Shown: positions 21,968 through 32,224 of the stretch, piece by piece
Position numbering within the stretch: the first letter of the stretch is position 1
Layout: every line of letters begins with the position of its first letter
Assembly (NCBI GenBank): GCA_937916395.1
Contig: CALFTN010000078.1
Coordinates: 1-39,335, forward strand
Direction: 5' to 3'
From: an uncultured Clostridia bacterium
GTDB lineage: Bacteria > Bacillota > Clostridia > Oscillospirales > Acutalibacteraceae
Length of the DNA: 39,335 nt
Made by a program: the position numbers and the translations under genes
Notes under the pieces: generated by a model
Seen by the model: the letters and a program-made list of their open reading frames with translations, nothing else
The model's database searches: none
Told to the model about the DNA's origin: nothing

Positions 21968-24900
21968 ATGCTTCATATTGTTACGGGTCGGTCTGGTAGT
22001 GGAAAAACTACATGGGTAAGAGAAAAAATTAAAGAACTCATAAATACAGAAAATGAAAAACCAATTCTTTTGGTGCCTGACCAATTCTCTTTTGAAAACG
22101 AAAGAGCAATGCTTGGTCTTTTAGGTGCAAAAGATATGCAAAAGGTTCAGGTTTTTAGTTTTCCGAGACTTGCAAAATCTAATCTTGACAGCAAGATTTT
22201 AGAAGGAAAAATGTTCGCCACTGACGGTGTCAGAATGGCTTATATGAGCGAAGCATTAACTGAGCTTTCAGGTGAATTAAAAATATTTTCAAAAGTCCGC
22301 CACAACGTGTCGGGCTTACAGGCGTTTATAGATTTTAGCAAAGAACTTGAAACTTGTGATATTTCAAGTGACGATATTTTATCATTAACTGAAAAAATGC
22401 CATCAAGCCTTTTAAAGGATAAACTTTACGAAATTAATCTTATAAATGATGCTTATAATGTTCTTTTACACAGAAGTTACTTCGACGATACTGAGGCACT
22501 TAAATATTTTAATAAGTTTGCAGAAGAAACAAAATTTTTCAAAAATAAAACTGTGTTTTTAGATTCATTCAGAGCATTTTCTGAACAAGAGTATAAATGT
22601 ATAAAGCTTGCTTTGGTTGATGCAAAGGATGTTTATATAACAATCTGTAATGATGATAATGTAAAAGGTGAGTCACCATTCATTTTTATGCAGGAACTAC
22701 AGAAAAAACTTGTTTCTCTTGCAAATAAAGCAAATGTAAAAATTGCACCTGTAATTAAAATAAGTGAAAATAATCGTTTGAATAATAGTATCCGTCATAT
22801 AGAGAAAAATATTTATTCAGAAGATTATGAAAAAAATACAGATGAATGTGATGGAGTTACTATTTTTAAATGTAATGATATTACAGATGAGTGTAATACT
22901 GTGGCGCTTGAAATTAAAAAGCTTATAAGAAGTGGCAAATATCGCTGTAAAGATATTGCTGTTGTTGAGCGTTCAAGTGATAAATATAAACGAATTATGT
23001 GTGATGTTTTAAAACGTTTTGGTGTACCTGTCTTTGATGATAGCCGTCGACCACTTTCTTTTGAAACATTGTTTATTCACATCACTTCTGCTATTGAGTG
23101 CATCGCGGATGGCTTTAAAACAGAAAGTGTTATGAGGTATTTGAAAACAGGACTTTCAGAATTAAATTTTTCAGATGTTGCTGTTTTAGAAAAATACGTT
23201 TTAGTCTGGGGAATTAGTGGGAACTCATGGCTTAACGATTTTACAATGCATCCAGATGGATTTGGTAATGTTATTGATGAAAAAGCTGAAAAACAAATTG
23301 ACTTTCTTAATACTTTAAGAAAAAAAGCGATTTTACCATTAGTAAAATTGAAAAAGGAATGTGATGGTGTTTCTGGTTCAGAAATAACAAAAGCTGTTTA
23401 CAGCTTTATTGTTGACACGAAAGTAGCTGATAAGCTTTACGATTTGTCATCAGAATTAAATAGCGAAGGGTTCCCTGTAGAAGCTCTCCAGAAAGAAACC
23501 TCTTGGGATGCTTTAATCGAAATTCTTGACACTATTGAAGAAATAACAAAAGATAAATTTTACTCAATTAAACGTTGGTTTGAGCTTTTTTCGATTCTTG
23601 TTTTTTCAAAAGATATTGGTGAAATTCCACAGGGACTTGATGAAGTTAAAGTTGGCAGTGCTGACAGAATAAGAACAGAGAATCTGAAGGTAATATTCCT
23701 TGTGGGTGTTAATAAAAATGAGTTTCCATTAATTGCAAGTGTTGGTGGACTTCTTACAGATAGCGATAGGCGAATTTTAACAAATGATATGTCACTTAAT
23801 ATTAAACCGGCTTTTGAAGAATCAATTTTTGAAGAACGTTTTATTGCTTATTGTATGCTTACCGCAGCAAGTGAAAAGCTTTATTTGTCATATCGTGAAA
23901 TTTCTGATGATGAAACAACGAGTGGTGCTTCAGAGCTTATTTATGACATAAAAGAGATTTTAGAAAATGTTATTGAAAAATCGTCAAATGATATTCCTGA
24001 GGAAGAGAAAATAGAAAGTGAGTTTTCTGCATTTTTTACACTTGCAAAAATGTATAACGAAAATAGTAGTTTAAAATCTACACTTTATGAGTATTTCAAA
24101 AATAAACCTGAATATTTTGGCCGTTTAGAAAGTATTGCACTTGCAAAAAATGGTAAAAAAGGTGAGTTCAAAAACCCTGAAAATTCTAAAAAATTGTTTG
24201 GTGAAAATATAGGTGTTTCAGCAAGTAGGTTAGATAGCTATTATATGTGTCCTTTTTCTTTTTTCTGTCGTTATGGACTTAATGCTAGTGCAATAAAAAC
24301 AGCAGAGCTTCAGCCTACTGACAGTGGTCTTATTATTCACGGCGTGTTGGAAGAAGTGTTGTCAAATTATAAAAACGGCGAATTTCTAACAATAGCTGAA
24401 AGTGAATTAAGAGCTTTTATTGCAGAATATCTAAAAAAATATTTAGAGGAAAAAATGGGTGGTTTTGCCGATAAATCAAAACGCTTTATGTTCCTTTATA
24501 ACAGAATGATAGATGTTTTAATGCTGATTTTTGAGAGGCTTAAAAATGAATTTTCTGAAATAACCTTTAAACCAGTTGATTTTGAATTGCCGATAGGCGA
24601 TGAAAATAAAATTCCAGCTTACACCTTACCACTTAAAAGTGGCGATATATCGGTTTATGGCTCTGTTGACAGGGTCGATTTGATGGAAAAAGACGGCATT
24701 AAATATATAAGAGTTGTTGATTATAAAACTGGCGAAAAAGAATTTAAACTTTCAAATCTTTTAAGTGGTATTAATCTTCAGATGGTGCTTTATTTAATGG
24801 CAATAACTAAAAATGGCACTGATTATTACGGTGAAACAGTTCCTGCCGGTGTTTTATATTTGCCGTCAAGAATTGGTATAAAAGATTATCTTACAGCACG

Positions 24901-25309
24901 TAATCCTTCTCAAGATAACATAGACGCACAAAAACGCCATAGTGGAAAACTTTCTGGTATGATTTTAAATAGTCCTGTTGTTTTGAATGGTATGGGTGCA
25001 GAGCGTTTCCCAGATTATCTTCCTGTTTCATATAAAAAAGATAACACTTTGAGTGGTAATTATTATTCTCAAAAGAATTTTAAAATACTTTCACAAATTG
25101 TTGATGGAAAGATTTTGGAAATGGGCGAAGCACTTCATAATGGTGAATTTCCAGTATTACCATCAAGTTCCTCAGGACAAGCAAAACAGTGCTTCTATTG
25201 TGATTATCGCTCAATATGTGGTTTCGAAGATGGTGACACAACAAACGAAATTTGTAACGAAAAACATAACAAAGTACTCGAAATGTTAGGGGGTGACTGT
25301 GATGAGTAG
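21968..25309 (+). CDS. addB: ATP-dependent helicase/nuclease AddAB subunit B
   Basis: The 1113-residue subunit of the AddAB double-strand break end-processing enzyme loads recombination after resection. Seen: Walker A GRSGSGKT at residues 7-14, and a C-terminal RecB-type nuclease with the VDYKTGEKEF motif (Asp918, Lys920). The four-cysteine iron-sulfur pattern is split around the nuclease, as in known AddB proteins: Cys761 (YYMCPFSFF) and Cys1075, Cys1078, Cys1084 (QCFYCDYRSIC). The iron-sulfur staple holds the nuclease domain and contacts DNA. Length is normal. Its end overlaps the start of addA by 8 bases, so the subunits are translationally coupled. Confidence 0.96.
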   Translation: MLHIVTGRSGSGKTTWVREKIKELINTENEKPILLVPDQFSFENERAMLGLLGAKDMQKVQVFSFPRLAKSNLDSKILEGKMFATDGVRMAYMSEALTELSGELKIFSKVRHNVSGLQAFIDFSKELETCDISSDDILSLTEKMPSSLLKDKLYEINLINDAYNVLLHRSYFDDTEALKYFNKFAEETKFFKNKTVFLDSFRAFSEQEYKCIKLALVDAKDVYITICNDDNVKGESPFIFMQELQKKLVSLANKANVKIAPVIKISENNRLNNSIRHIEKNIYSEDYEKNTDECDGVTIFKCNDITDECNTVALEIKKLIRSGKYRCKDIAVVERSSDKYKRIMCDVLKRFGVPVFDDSRRPLSFETLFIHITSAIECIADGFKTESVMRYLKTGLSELNFSDVAVLEKYVLVWGISGNSWLNDFTMHPDGFGNVIDEKAEKQIDFLNTLRKKAILPLVKLKKECDGVSGSEITKAVYSFIVDTKVADKLYDLSSELNSEGFPVEALQKETSWDALIEILDTIEEITKDKFYSIKRWFELFSILVFSKDIGEIPQGLDEVKVGSADRIRTENLKVIFLVGVNKNEFPLIASVGGLLTDSDRRILTNDMSLNIKPAFEESIFEERFIAYCMLTAASEKLYLSYREISDDETTSGASELIYDIKEILENVIEKSSNDIPEEEKIESEFSAFFTLAKMYNENSSLKSTLYEYFKNKPEYFGRLESIALAKNGKKGEFKNPENSKKLFGENIGVSASRLDSYYMCPFSFFCRYGLNASAIKTAELQPTDSGLIIHGVLEEVLSNYKNGEFLTIAESELRAFIAEYLKKYLEEKMGGFADKSKRFMFLYNRMIDVLMLIFERLKNEFSEITFKPVDFELPIGDENKIPAYTLPLKSGDISVYGSVDRVDLMEKDGIKYIRVVDYKTGEKEFKLSNLLSGINLQMVLYLMAITKNGTDYYGETVPAGVLYLPSRIGIKDYLTARNPSQDNIDAQKRHSGKLSGMILNSPVVLNGMGAERFPDYLPVSYKKDNTLSGNYYSQKNFKILSQIVDGKILEMGEALHNGEFPVLPSSSSGQAKQCFYCDYRSICGFEDGDTTNEICNEKHNKVLEMLGGDCDE

Positions 25310-28300
25310 AAGCTGGACCGAAAACCAGAAAAAAGCAATCAACGCTCGCGGAGAGCAGGTTTTGATTTCTGCAGCAGCAGGTTCTGGTAAAACAGCAGTT
25401 TTAACAGAGAGAGTAAAAAATATTCTTTGCGATACTGAAAATCCATGTTCTTCCTCACAGTTGCTCGTGGTTACATTCACAAAAGCGGCTGCTGGTGAAA
25501 TGCGAGAAAGAATAGGCAAAGCCTTAAAAGAAGAAATTAAAAAGAATTCAGAGAAGAGAGCATATTTAAAAAATCAATTGGTGCTTCTTCCTGCGGCAGA
25601 TATCTGCACAATAGATTCATTTTGTGCAAAAGTTGTTAGAGAAAATTTTCATATTGCTGGTGTTTCTTCGGACTTTTCAGTAATTGATGATAACGACCAC
25701 AATGTTTTGAAAAATGAGAGCGTAAATGAAGTTTTAAACGAACTTTATGAGAACGAAGATGAGTCTTTCTCTGCTTTAAAAGCATTCTTTATGTCAGAAC
25801 GTGATGATAAACAGTTAGAGTCTGTCATAATAAAGCTTTATGAATTTTCGCGTTCTTATCCGTCACCAGAAAAATGGCTTTATGAAATTACCGAATATTT
25901 CAATCCTCGAAATGATATAAACACTTCTGTTTTTGCTAAAGAAATTTATAAATATGCCGAATTAATGCTAGAATATTATATTTTGGTATTAGACGAAATG
26001 CGTGATGCGATAATTGAAGATGTTAATGAAGAAAATGATTTTACAGCTCTTGTAGCGCAAAATATAGAGAATTTAAAGACTCTTCTTTTTGATTGCCTTG
26101 AAGAGCGTTGGGATGATTTTATAAAACATCTGAATTCTGCACCAGTTGCAAAATACCCACGTGCACCTAAGGGAAGCTATTATTCACTTACAAACTCAAT
26201 TATGGGTGAATGTAAAGATTTGGTTGATGAAATTTTAGATAAAACATTACCTACAAGTTATGAAAATAAATGTGACTCAGAAATTCTTTACCCAATCGTA
26301 AATAAACTTTGTGAAGCTGTTAAAATGTTTTCAAAAACGCTTGAAAGCAAAAAGAAAGAGCTCAATGCTTTTTCGTTTGACGATATTCTTCATAAATGTA
26401 TAGATTTGTTAGTTGCTTTTGATGAAGAGGGTAATATTAAAAAAACAGAACTTGCTATCGAATTAACCGAAAAATATAAAGAAATTCTTATTGATGAATA
26501 TCAGGATACTAACGAAGCACAAAACATCCTTTTTGAAACTGTTTCAAGAAATAAAAAGAATTTTTATTGTGTTGGTGACGTCAAGCAGAGTATTTATAGA
26601 TTTCGTCTTGCAAGTCCTGAGCTTTTTATGAATTTAAAAGATAGACTACCGCTTTGTGAAGGCGATTTTAATACAGCTTCTCAGATTATATTGGAAAAGA
26701 ATTTCAGAAGCCGTAAAGCTATTACAGAATGTGTGAATTATATTTTTTCAAAGCTTATGACTAAAGAAGTAGGCGAAATTAAATATGATGAAAATGAATA
26801 TTTATATTGTGGTGCTTCTTACCCTGAGACTAATGAAACAGAAGTAGAACTTCATGTTTTGGATGCTCAGAAATTAAAGTCTGATGAGCTTTCGCAAAGA
26901 GAATCAGAATATATTGCAAAAATTATAAAAGAAACAGTTGAAAAAGGCGTGTTGGTTAAAGGTGAAAACGACGCAATGCGTCCTGTAAGATATGATGATT
27001 TCTGTATTCTTTTAAGAAGTCCTAAAAAGCGTGCAGATACATTGAGTAAAGCTTTAAGTGATTTAGGGATTTCTTCTGTTTTTGAAAATAATGAAGTTAA
27101 TATTGATTCAAGAGAAGTTCAGATTTTAGTTTCACTTATAAAAGCGGTAAGTAACCCACTTATTGATGTTCCACTCATTTCTGTCATGCTTTCACCACTT
27201 TTTGGTTTTTCAGCCGATGAATTGGCAGAAATAAGATTGATAAATAAAAAAAGTGATATTTATACTTGTCTTCTTGAATATGCAAAAACGAATAAAAAAG
27301 CTGAATATTTTATAAAAAAACTTGATTTTTACAGAAATATATCAGCCTCGTATCCTGTTTATGATTTTGTAAAATTGCTTATAGATGATACTGCAATAAA
27401 TGAAATATTCATATCAACCGATAATGGTGAAGAACGCTACAGAGCAATCGGAAGTGTTTTAAAATGTGCAGAGAATTTTACTTCTAATGGTCGTTATGGA
27501 CTTTCAAGCTTTATTCGTTATCTTGATTCGGTAATTGACAATAAAGCGTTGACCAAAAGCAATGCAGCAAATTTTGGTGGCGTAAAAATAATGTCAATTC
27601 ATAAAAGCAAAGGGCTCGAGTTTCCGTTCGTTATACTTGCAGATTGTGCAAAAAACTTTAATTTAAGTGACAGCTACGGCTCGCTTACTGTATCGAGAGA
27701 AGTAGGTCTTGGTCTCAAAATAAGAGATGATGAGAAATTCACAAGATATGGTACGCTTTCGTCATTTGCAGGTGAAAAGGCGATAAAACAAGGTGACATT
27801 TCAGAAGAATTAAGAGTTCTTTATGTTGCTTTAACAAGAGCAAAAGAACATCTCGTTTTTGTTTGCTCAACTACAAGCAAGGCTTCCAAAACAAGAATTG
27901 CACGTAGCCTTTATATGAATGATGAAAATAACAACAAATATCTTCATCCGTTTGAGGTGTATAAAGCAAAAAATTTGACAGAATGGATTTGTTCTGCTAT
28001 GCTTTATCATAAGGACGCAAAAGAGCTTCGCGAATATTTGGGTGTTGAGACAACAACACTTATTGATTCGCAGTTTGATTTAAAGGTATTAATAACCGAT
28101 ATCAACGAAATAGAAGAAACAGAGGTTTCAGATACGGTAAAAGCAGAATGTCCTGTTGATTTTCAGCTACTTAATAAAATTAAAGACAGGGCAGAATATG
28201 TTTATCCTTATGATGAGCTTTCAACCGTTCTTGCTAAAATTAATGCTTCGTCAGTAGAAAATCATATTGCTTCAAGGTCATTTTTTGCATCAAAAAAGCC

Positions 28301-28829
28301 AAAGTTTTTAGAAAGTGATGTTACTGGTGCTACAAAAGGTACTATTGTTCATAAATTTCTGGAGCTTTGCGATTTTAAAAAAGCAAACGATAATTTAGAT
28401 GAAGAAATTGAAAGACTAAGAGCGGAGTTTAAATTATCTGATACAGAAATTGCTCTTATTGATAAAGATAAGATTGTCGGATTTTTGGGTTCAGAAATAA
28501 CAAAACGACTTTTAAAATCTGAAACTGTCTATAAAGAATATGAGTTTTCTGTTTTTAAACCAGCAGGTGAGTTTTACAAGGATTTACCTGAAAGCTTGAA
28601 AAGTGAAAAAATTATAGTTCAAGGAAAATTTGACTGTGCGTTTGTTGAAGCTGATGGTGCAGTTTTGATTGACTATAAAACAGATAAGATAACAGACGAA
28701 AAAGCATTGGTGTCAATTTATAAAGGTCAGCTAGATATTTATAAATCTGCTTTAGAGGAGTGCACAGGTGTAAACGTAAAAGAAGCCTATCTTTATTCGT
28801 TTAAGCTTGGTAAATTTATTAGAGTGTAG
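25302..28829 (+). CDS. addA: ATP-dependent helicase/nuclease AddAB subunit A
   Basis: The 1175-residue UvrD-like motor and nuclease subunit starts at ATG 25302 behind GGGGGTGA inside the end of addB; an in-frame GTG at 25293 is less suited. Motifs: SWTENQKKAI (Q motif), AAAGSGKTAVL (24-34), IDEYQDTNEAQ (397-407), VGDVKQSIYRFR, MSIHKSKGLEFPFV and LRVLYVALTRAKEHLV for the SF1A helicase. The RecB-family nuclease at the C-terminus has GTIVHKFLELCD and LIDYKTDK (Asp1124, Lys1126). It works with AddB on broken DNA ends and recognises a Chi-like sequence. Length and motif order are normal. Confidence 0.97.
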   Translation: MSRSWTENQKKAINARGEQVLISAAAGSGKTAVLTERVKNILCDTENPCSSSQLLVVTFTKAAAGEMRERIGKALKEEIKKNSEKRAYLKNQLVLLPAADICTIDSFCAKVVRENFHIAGVSSDFSVIDDNDHNVLKNESVNEVLNELYENEDESFSALKAFFMSERDDKQLESVIIKLYEFSRSYPSPEKWLYEITEYFNPRNDINTSVFAKEIYKYAELMLEYYILVLDEMRDAIIEDVNEENDFTALVAQNIENLKTLLFDCLEERWDDFIKHLNSAPVAKYPRAPKGSYYSLTNSIMGECKDLVDEILDKTLPTSYENKCDSEILYPIVNKLCEAVKMFSKTLESKKKELNAFSFDDILHKCIDLLVAFDEEGNIKKTELAIELTEKYKEILIDEYQDTNEAQNILFETVSRNKKNFYCVGDVKQSIYRFRLASPELFMNLKDRLPLCEGDFNTASQIILEKNFRSRKAITECVNYIFSKLMTKEVGEIKYDENEYLYCGASYPETNETEVELHVLDAQKLKSDELSQRESEYIAKIIKETVEKGVLVKGENDAMRPVRYDDFCILLRSPKKRADTLSKALSDLGISSVFENNEVNIDSREVQILVSLIKAVSNPLIDVPLISVMLSPLFGFSADELAEIRLINKKSDIYTCLLEYAKTNKKAEYFIKKLDFYRNISASYPVYDFVKLLIDDTAINEIFISTDNGEERYRAIGSVLKCAENFTSNGRYGLSSFIRYLDSVIDNKALTKSNAANFGGVKIMSIHKSKGLEFPFVILADCAKNFNLSDSYGSLTVSREVGLGLKIRDDEKFTRYGTLSSFAGEKAIKQGDISEELRVLYVALTRAKEHLVFVCSTTSKASKTRIARSLYMNDENNNKYLHPFEVYKAKNLTEWICSAMLYHKDAKELREYLGVETTTLIDSQFDLKVLITDINEIEETEVSDTVKAECPVDFQLLNKIKDRAEYVYPYDELSTVLAKINASSVENHIASRSFFASKKPKFLESDVTGATKGTIVHKFLELCDFKKANDNLDEEIERLRAEFKLSDTEIALIDKDKIVGFLGSEITKRLLKSETVYKEYEFSVFKPAGEFYKDLPESLKSEKIIVQGKFDCAFVEADGAVLIDYKTDKITDEKALVSIYKGQLDIYKSALEECTGVNVKEAYLYSFKLGKFIRV

Positions 28830-28840
28830 GAGTGTGTGTT

Positions 28841-29371
28841 ATGAGTGAAAAAGCAATGAAAATTTGTTTTAGTATTATTCTCTCAGTTACATTGTTTTCA
28901 ATTATAGTTGGTGTAATTACACGTGAAAAGGCACCAACAATTGAAGATAAGCTTAGCTTAGGTGCTGTTTTGCACGACGAGAATGGTAATAATTATTTCA
29001 CATCACCAGAGGGTAGGTATTCTCTGAAAATTTCATCTGTTTATGAGACTGAGCCTGAAACTTCAGACGAAAATGCACCAGATGCTGATAGGGTAGTAGT
29101 AGTCGTTTATGAGTATTCTAATAATGATATTGAAAATGGCCTTGTTATAACGCCAGCTCATTTCAGAGCTTATGATAATTCGGGTGATGAATTACAGATT
29201 TTTCCTCAGGATAATTTGTTTGAGCCTGGTGAAATAAGTGCACTAGGTACCCATACAGCAAGTGTAGCGTTTGCTTTGAGTAACAGTGCAAGCAACTATA
29301 TTGAAGTCGATTATTATAATGATTTAGCTTCAGTGACACCTGATTTGATTTATGAAGGTGTGTGGGAATAA
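28841..29371 (+). CDS. exported protein with DUF4352/DUF5067-like domain
   Basis: The 176-residue protein starts at ATG 28841, eight bases after TAGGAG. One hydrophobic helix near the N-terminus (about 6-25, MKICFSIILSVTLFSIIVGV) is a signal or anchor. The rest resembles the immunoglobulin-like, telokin-type domains of DUF4352/DUF5067 lipoproteins: SPEGRYSLKISSVYET, then DRVVVVVYEYSNNDIENGL and DNLFEPGEISALGTHTASVAFAL, with the usual hydrophobic alternation. It lacks a lipobox cysteine. It lies 11 bases after addA in the same transcript and before a strong terminator. A role in DNA repair is not implied by the domain; the linkage is probably incidental. Confidence 0.75.
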   Translation: MSEKAMKICFSIILSVTLFSIIVGVITREKAPTIEDKLSLGAVLHDENGNNYFTSPEGRYSLKISSVYETEPETSDENAPDADRVVVVVYEYSNNDIENGLVITPAHFRAYDNSGDELQIFPQDNLFEPGEISALGTHTASVAFALSNSASNYIEVDYYNDLASVTPDLIYEGVWE

Positions 29372-29372
29372 T

Positions 29373-29404
29373 AAAAGTCGGTAGCTCTCTGCTACCGACT
29401 TTTT
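29373..29404. terminator. bidirectional terminator between addBA operon and AGE gene
   Basis: A 13-bp stem with core AGTCGGTAGC / GCTACCGACT around a TCTCT loop (29373-29385 with 29391-29403), followed by a T-run, lies between convergent stop codons. Confidence 0.9.
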
Positions 29405-29405
29405 C

Positions 29406-30563
29406 TTATTTCATATATTCTTCAATTCCGCCGAACTCGTCCATCATTGCCATTATTATGTAAAGTCTTGGAATGTGGAATGGACCTTTAAAGATGTTGC
29501 CCTTTAATGTATTTGAAACTGTGTTGTCATAATGAAGATAGCCATACCATTCACCATCTTCACTATCAACAAAATATTTTTTACAGTACTCTTTGAATTC
29601 TTCGTAGAGTTTTAAATATTTTTCTTCTTTAAATACTGTGTAGGCAAGTCTTAAAGCAATCATTGTTTCACATTGTGGCCACCAAAGCTTCATATCCCAT
29701 TCAAGCTGAACAGGTGGTTTGCCATCTAAATCTGTAAAAGCAATAATACCAAAGTGCTCTTTATCAATACCTAAAGGAAGAGTAATATCAATTATTTTCT
29801 TTGCTACGGAAATAGCTTCGTCATTTTTAGTAACTATACCCTCAGCCAAAATGAACCATGCAGCTTCAAGTGAATGACCTGGGTTTACAATTCTGCCATT
29901 AGGTGAGTCGATAAATTTACCATCAATGCTTACACTTTCGAGTAAAGCCCTCTCAGTTAAATAACCACCATGCAAAATTTCATCAAGACAATCCTTAGCA
30001 ATATCGTTATATTTATCATAAAGACCATCAACACTTCTCATTACCTGAGCAGTTGCAAGCATTATCATAACAGGTGAAAGTGCTTTTGTTTGTTGGTTTT
30101 CTGGGTTGATTTTCGGTTGATTTTTTCTTATACCCTTAAAGCACTCTAAAGCAACGGTAAAATATTTTTCGGCGCTGTCTAAAACTTCTTTGTCGCCAGT
30201 TGCTTTATAAAGCTCTGCACAACCTATAGCAGCAAATGTTTCAGAAAAATAATATCTTCTCTTTTGTAATTCTCTGCCATCTTCTGTTACGGTGAAAAAC
30301 ATTCTGCCGTCAGTGTCAGTACATTTTTCTAAGAATTTATAAATGTTTTTAGCAGCTTTTAAGTATTCTTCGTTTTTTTCGATACAATTGTACGCTTTAG
30401 AAAATACCCATAAAGCTCTGCCCTGAAACCAAACACTTTTGTCAGTGCCGTAAATATTACCTTTCTTGTCAAGGCAAGTGTAAATACCACCATTTTCATA
30501 ATCAATTGCATCCTTTAACCAGAAAGGTAAAATGTTGTTTACTAAATCACTTCTATAATTCAT
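29406..30563 (-). CDS. AGE family epimerase/isomerase (N-acylglucosamine 2-epimerase-like)
   Basis: The 385-residue protein has the (alpha/alpha)6-barrel pattern of the AGE family, which epimerises or isomerises free sugars such as N-acetylglucosamine, glucose/mannose or cellobiose. Seen: WLKDAIDYENGGIYTCLD, the GRALWVFSKAYN helix, NPGHSLEAAWFILAEG with a catalytic-type histidine, and LWWPQCETMIALRL. Length is typical. The start chosen is ATG 30563, nine bases after AGGAG and one base after the upstream kinase stop; a GTG at 30572 abuts the site. It is third in an operon with a membrane protein and a P-loop kinase. The sugar substrate cannot be set from the sequence. Confidence 0.88.
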   Translation of the reverse strand: MNYRSDLVNNILPFWLKDAIDYENGGIYTCLDKKGNIYGTDKSVWFQGRALWVFSKAYNCIEKNEEYLKAAKNIYKFLEKCTDTDGRMFFTVTEDGRELQKRRYYFSETFAAIGCAELYKATGDKEVLDSAEKYFTVALECFKGIRKNQPKINPENQQTKALSPVMIMLATAQVMRSVDGLYDKYNDIAKDCLDEILHGGYLTERALLESVSIDGKFIDSPNGRIVNPGHSLEAAWFILAEGIVTKNDEAISVAKKIIDITLPLGIDKEHFGIIAFTDLDGKPPVQLEWDMKLWWPQCETMIALRLAYTVFKEEKYLKLYEEFKEYCKKYFVDSEDGEWYGYLHYDNTVSNTLKGNIFKGPFHIPRLYIIMAMMDEFGGIEEYMK

Positions 30564-30564
30564 T

Positions 30565-31638
30565 TTAAACACTCCTTATGACAATATCTGCTTTATTTTC
30601 TATTTTAAATTCATTAAAATATTCTTTTTCTTTTGGTATCCATTCATTGATAAATCGGTTGAGCATTTCTTCACCATTACGGTTTAAAATTCTCTTCTTT
30701 TGTGTTTCTTCATCCACTTTTAAAAAGATTTTAAAATCTGCATAATTTTCAAAATATGGGTGACAGGAATATGCCCCTTCAACTATAACTATTTTTTTGT
30801 TCATTAAAACCTTGTTTTTTATAAATTTGTTTTTTGAACAATCATACGCTTTGTAAGAAATTACAGTTGGTTTTTTTAATTTATCAATTACTTCTTCTTT
30901 TAGTCGCTCGTAGTGAATATTTCCTCCAGCTTCGTTAAGTCGCTTTTCGCTTTTTAATTCTTGTGGTAAGAAGAAATCATCACAATGAACTATTTCTGCG
31001 TTTAAAAGATTAGCTAAGCTTCTGGCTAAAGTTGATTTTCCAGAAGCTGAATTACCATCAATTCCTATCACAATATGACTTTTATTGAAATCAACATTTC
31101 TTAAAGCAATAACAGCTTCAACTAATTCTTTATATTTCTTACTTATAACTCTGTAAGCCGGAGAGTACTGTTCTTTATAAACATTGCTGTGACTAATAGG
31201 CTTAAAACCATTTTTTGCAAATGCGTTTGTTTCGTCACGAACCCTCTGAATATCAAAAGGTATCTCATTATTCTGTGCCATAACTACTAGAAGACCAAAT
31301 TTAACAACAAGCTTTTCGTTTGTGCCACAAAACTCAGTTGCAGAGTTAACAATAACTTTGTTTATGTAGTTCAAATTAGTTCCTGTTGGGATTGCTTTTA
31401 AATTAAGCCTTAAAGCACCGTCGCCGATATCAGTGAAAAGCTCTTCATTTTTGTCATAGCTGATATTATTAATTTCAATTGAAAGGTTTTTAAAACATTC
31501 AATTTCGTTTTCAGCTAAATGTTTAGGACCAAACTCATTCTGATAAAGCATTTTTAAAATATCCTGAAGCTCTGCTTTAGGATATTCTTTTATATGCTTA
31601 AGGACTATTTCTTTTAATTCGTTAGTCAATTGCTTCAC
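30565..31638 (-). CDS. P-loop kinase (uridine kinase-like) with N-terminal extra domain
   Basis: This 357-residue protein has two parts. The C-terminal half (about 188-357) is a uridine kinase/phosphoribulokinase-type domain with Walker A GIDGNSASGKST (192-203), HCDDFFLP (218-225) and IVIVEGAYSCHPYF (Walker B region). The N-terminal domain (about 1-165), with YQNEFGPKHLAENE and PISHSNVYKEQYSPAYRVI, is of a type I recall only as uncharacterised protein in Clostridia. The kinase substrate may be a nucleoside or a sugar; the AGE epimerase one base downstream makes a sugar plausible. It overlaps the upstream membrane-protein gene by 17 bases, so translation is coupled. Confidence 0.78.
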   Translation of the reverse strand: MKQLTNELKEIVLKHIKEYPKAELQDILKMLYQNEFGPKHLAENEIECFKNLSIEINNISYDKNEELFTDIGDGALRLNLKAIPTGTNLNYINKVIVNSATEFCGTNEKLVVKFGLLVVMAQNNEIPFDIQRVRDETNAFAKNGFKPISHSNVYKEQYSPAYRVISKKYKELVEAVIALRNVDFNKSHIVIGIDGNSASGKSTLARSLANLLNAEIVHCDDFFLPQELKSEKRLNEAGGNIHYERLKEEVIDKLKKPTVISYKAYDCSKNKFIKNKVLMNKKIVIVEGAYSCHPYFENYADFKIFLKVDEETQKKRILNRNGEEMLNRFINEWIPKEKEYFNEFKIENKADIVIRSV

Positions 31639-32224
31639 CTAATTTTTTCTTTCTCTTTTCAATGCTTTTAAGGTTTTCTTTAAATTCTTTTGCAATCCAC
31701 ACAAAAGATAAAACCCAGGCACCTAAAACAGCAATAACAACATCAATTCTGCCCATAGGGATAGAAGCAACAATTGTGTAGAAGAGCGTGTCATCAATTT
31801 TCATTATTAAAAAGAACCAGAGAATGACAATAAATAATCTTGCAAATGGCAAAATAACTGCAACAGACCAACAAAGACAAGCGATTTGAGGACCCCAGTA
31901 TTTTGGTGCTTTCCACATCATAGCTACATATTTGTCAGGGTCACCAAAAGAAATATATGAAAGGTATTTTTTCAAGTCTGTTTCTTTTGTAACAGGTCTT
32001 TTGTAACCAATAAAACCGTAATAAGAAATTAATGCATAAAAAATAAATGTTACAACATTAAGAGTAATAAGTCCGCTCCAGTCAAAGAATACAACATTAT
32101 ATAAAGGATTGCCTTCAAGAGCTAAATTTGGTGTACCAAGATAAGTAAAATACAAATCAAGTACCGTTACAACAAGGTATGAAAAACAGGAGAAAATAAA
32201 GCCCTCTTTGTTATTTGTTTTCAT
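31622..32224 (-). CDS. multipass membrane protein of unknown function
   Basis: The 200-residue protein starts at ATG 32224 behind AAAGAGGCG; a start at 32251 would lack a binding site. About four or five hydrophobic helices are visible (about 8-28, 47-68, 107-138, 145-175), and it ends in a basic cytoplasmic tail (LKSIEKRKKKLGEAID). The first part (TVLDLYFTYLGTPNLALEGNPLYN, in two pieces DLYFTYLG and LEGNPLY) resembles DUF5658-type proteins with a D..T...G..E.NPL pattern. It leads a three-gene unit with the kinase and AGE epimerase. Transport or sensing of a sugar is possible but unsupported by any known transporter motif. Confidence 0.7.
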   Translation of the reverse strand: MKTNNKEGFIFSCFSYLVVTVLDLYFTYLGTPNLALEGNPLYNVVFFDWSGLITLNVVTFIFYALISYYGFIGYKRPVTKETDLKKYLSYISFGDPDKYVAMMWKAPKYWGPQIACLCWSVAVILPFARLFIVILWFFLIMKIDDTLFYTIVASIPMGRIDVVIAVLGAWVLSFVWIAKEFKENLKSIEKRKKKLGEAID

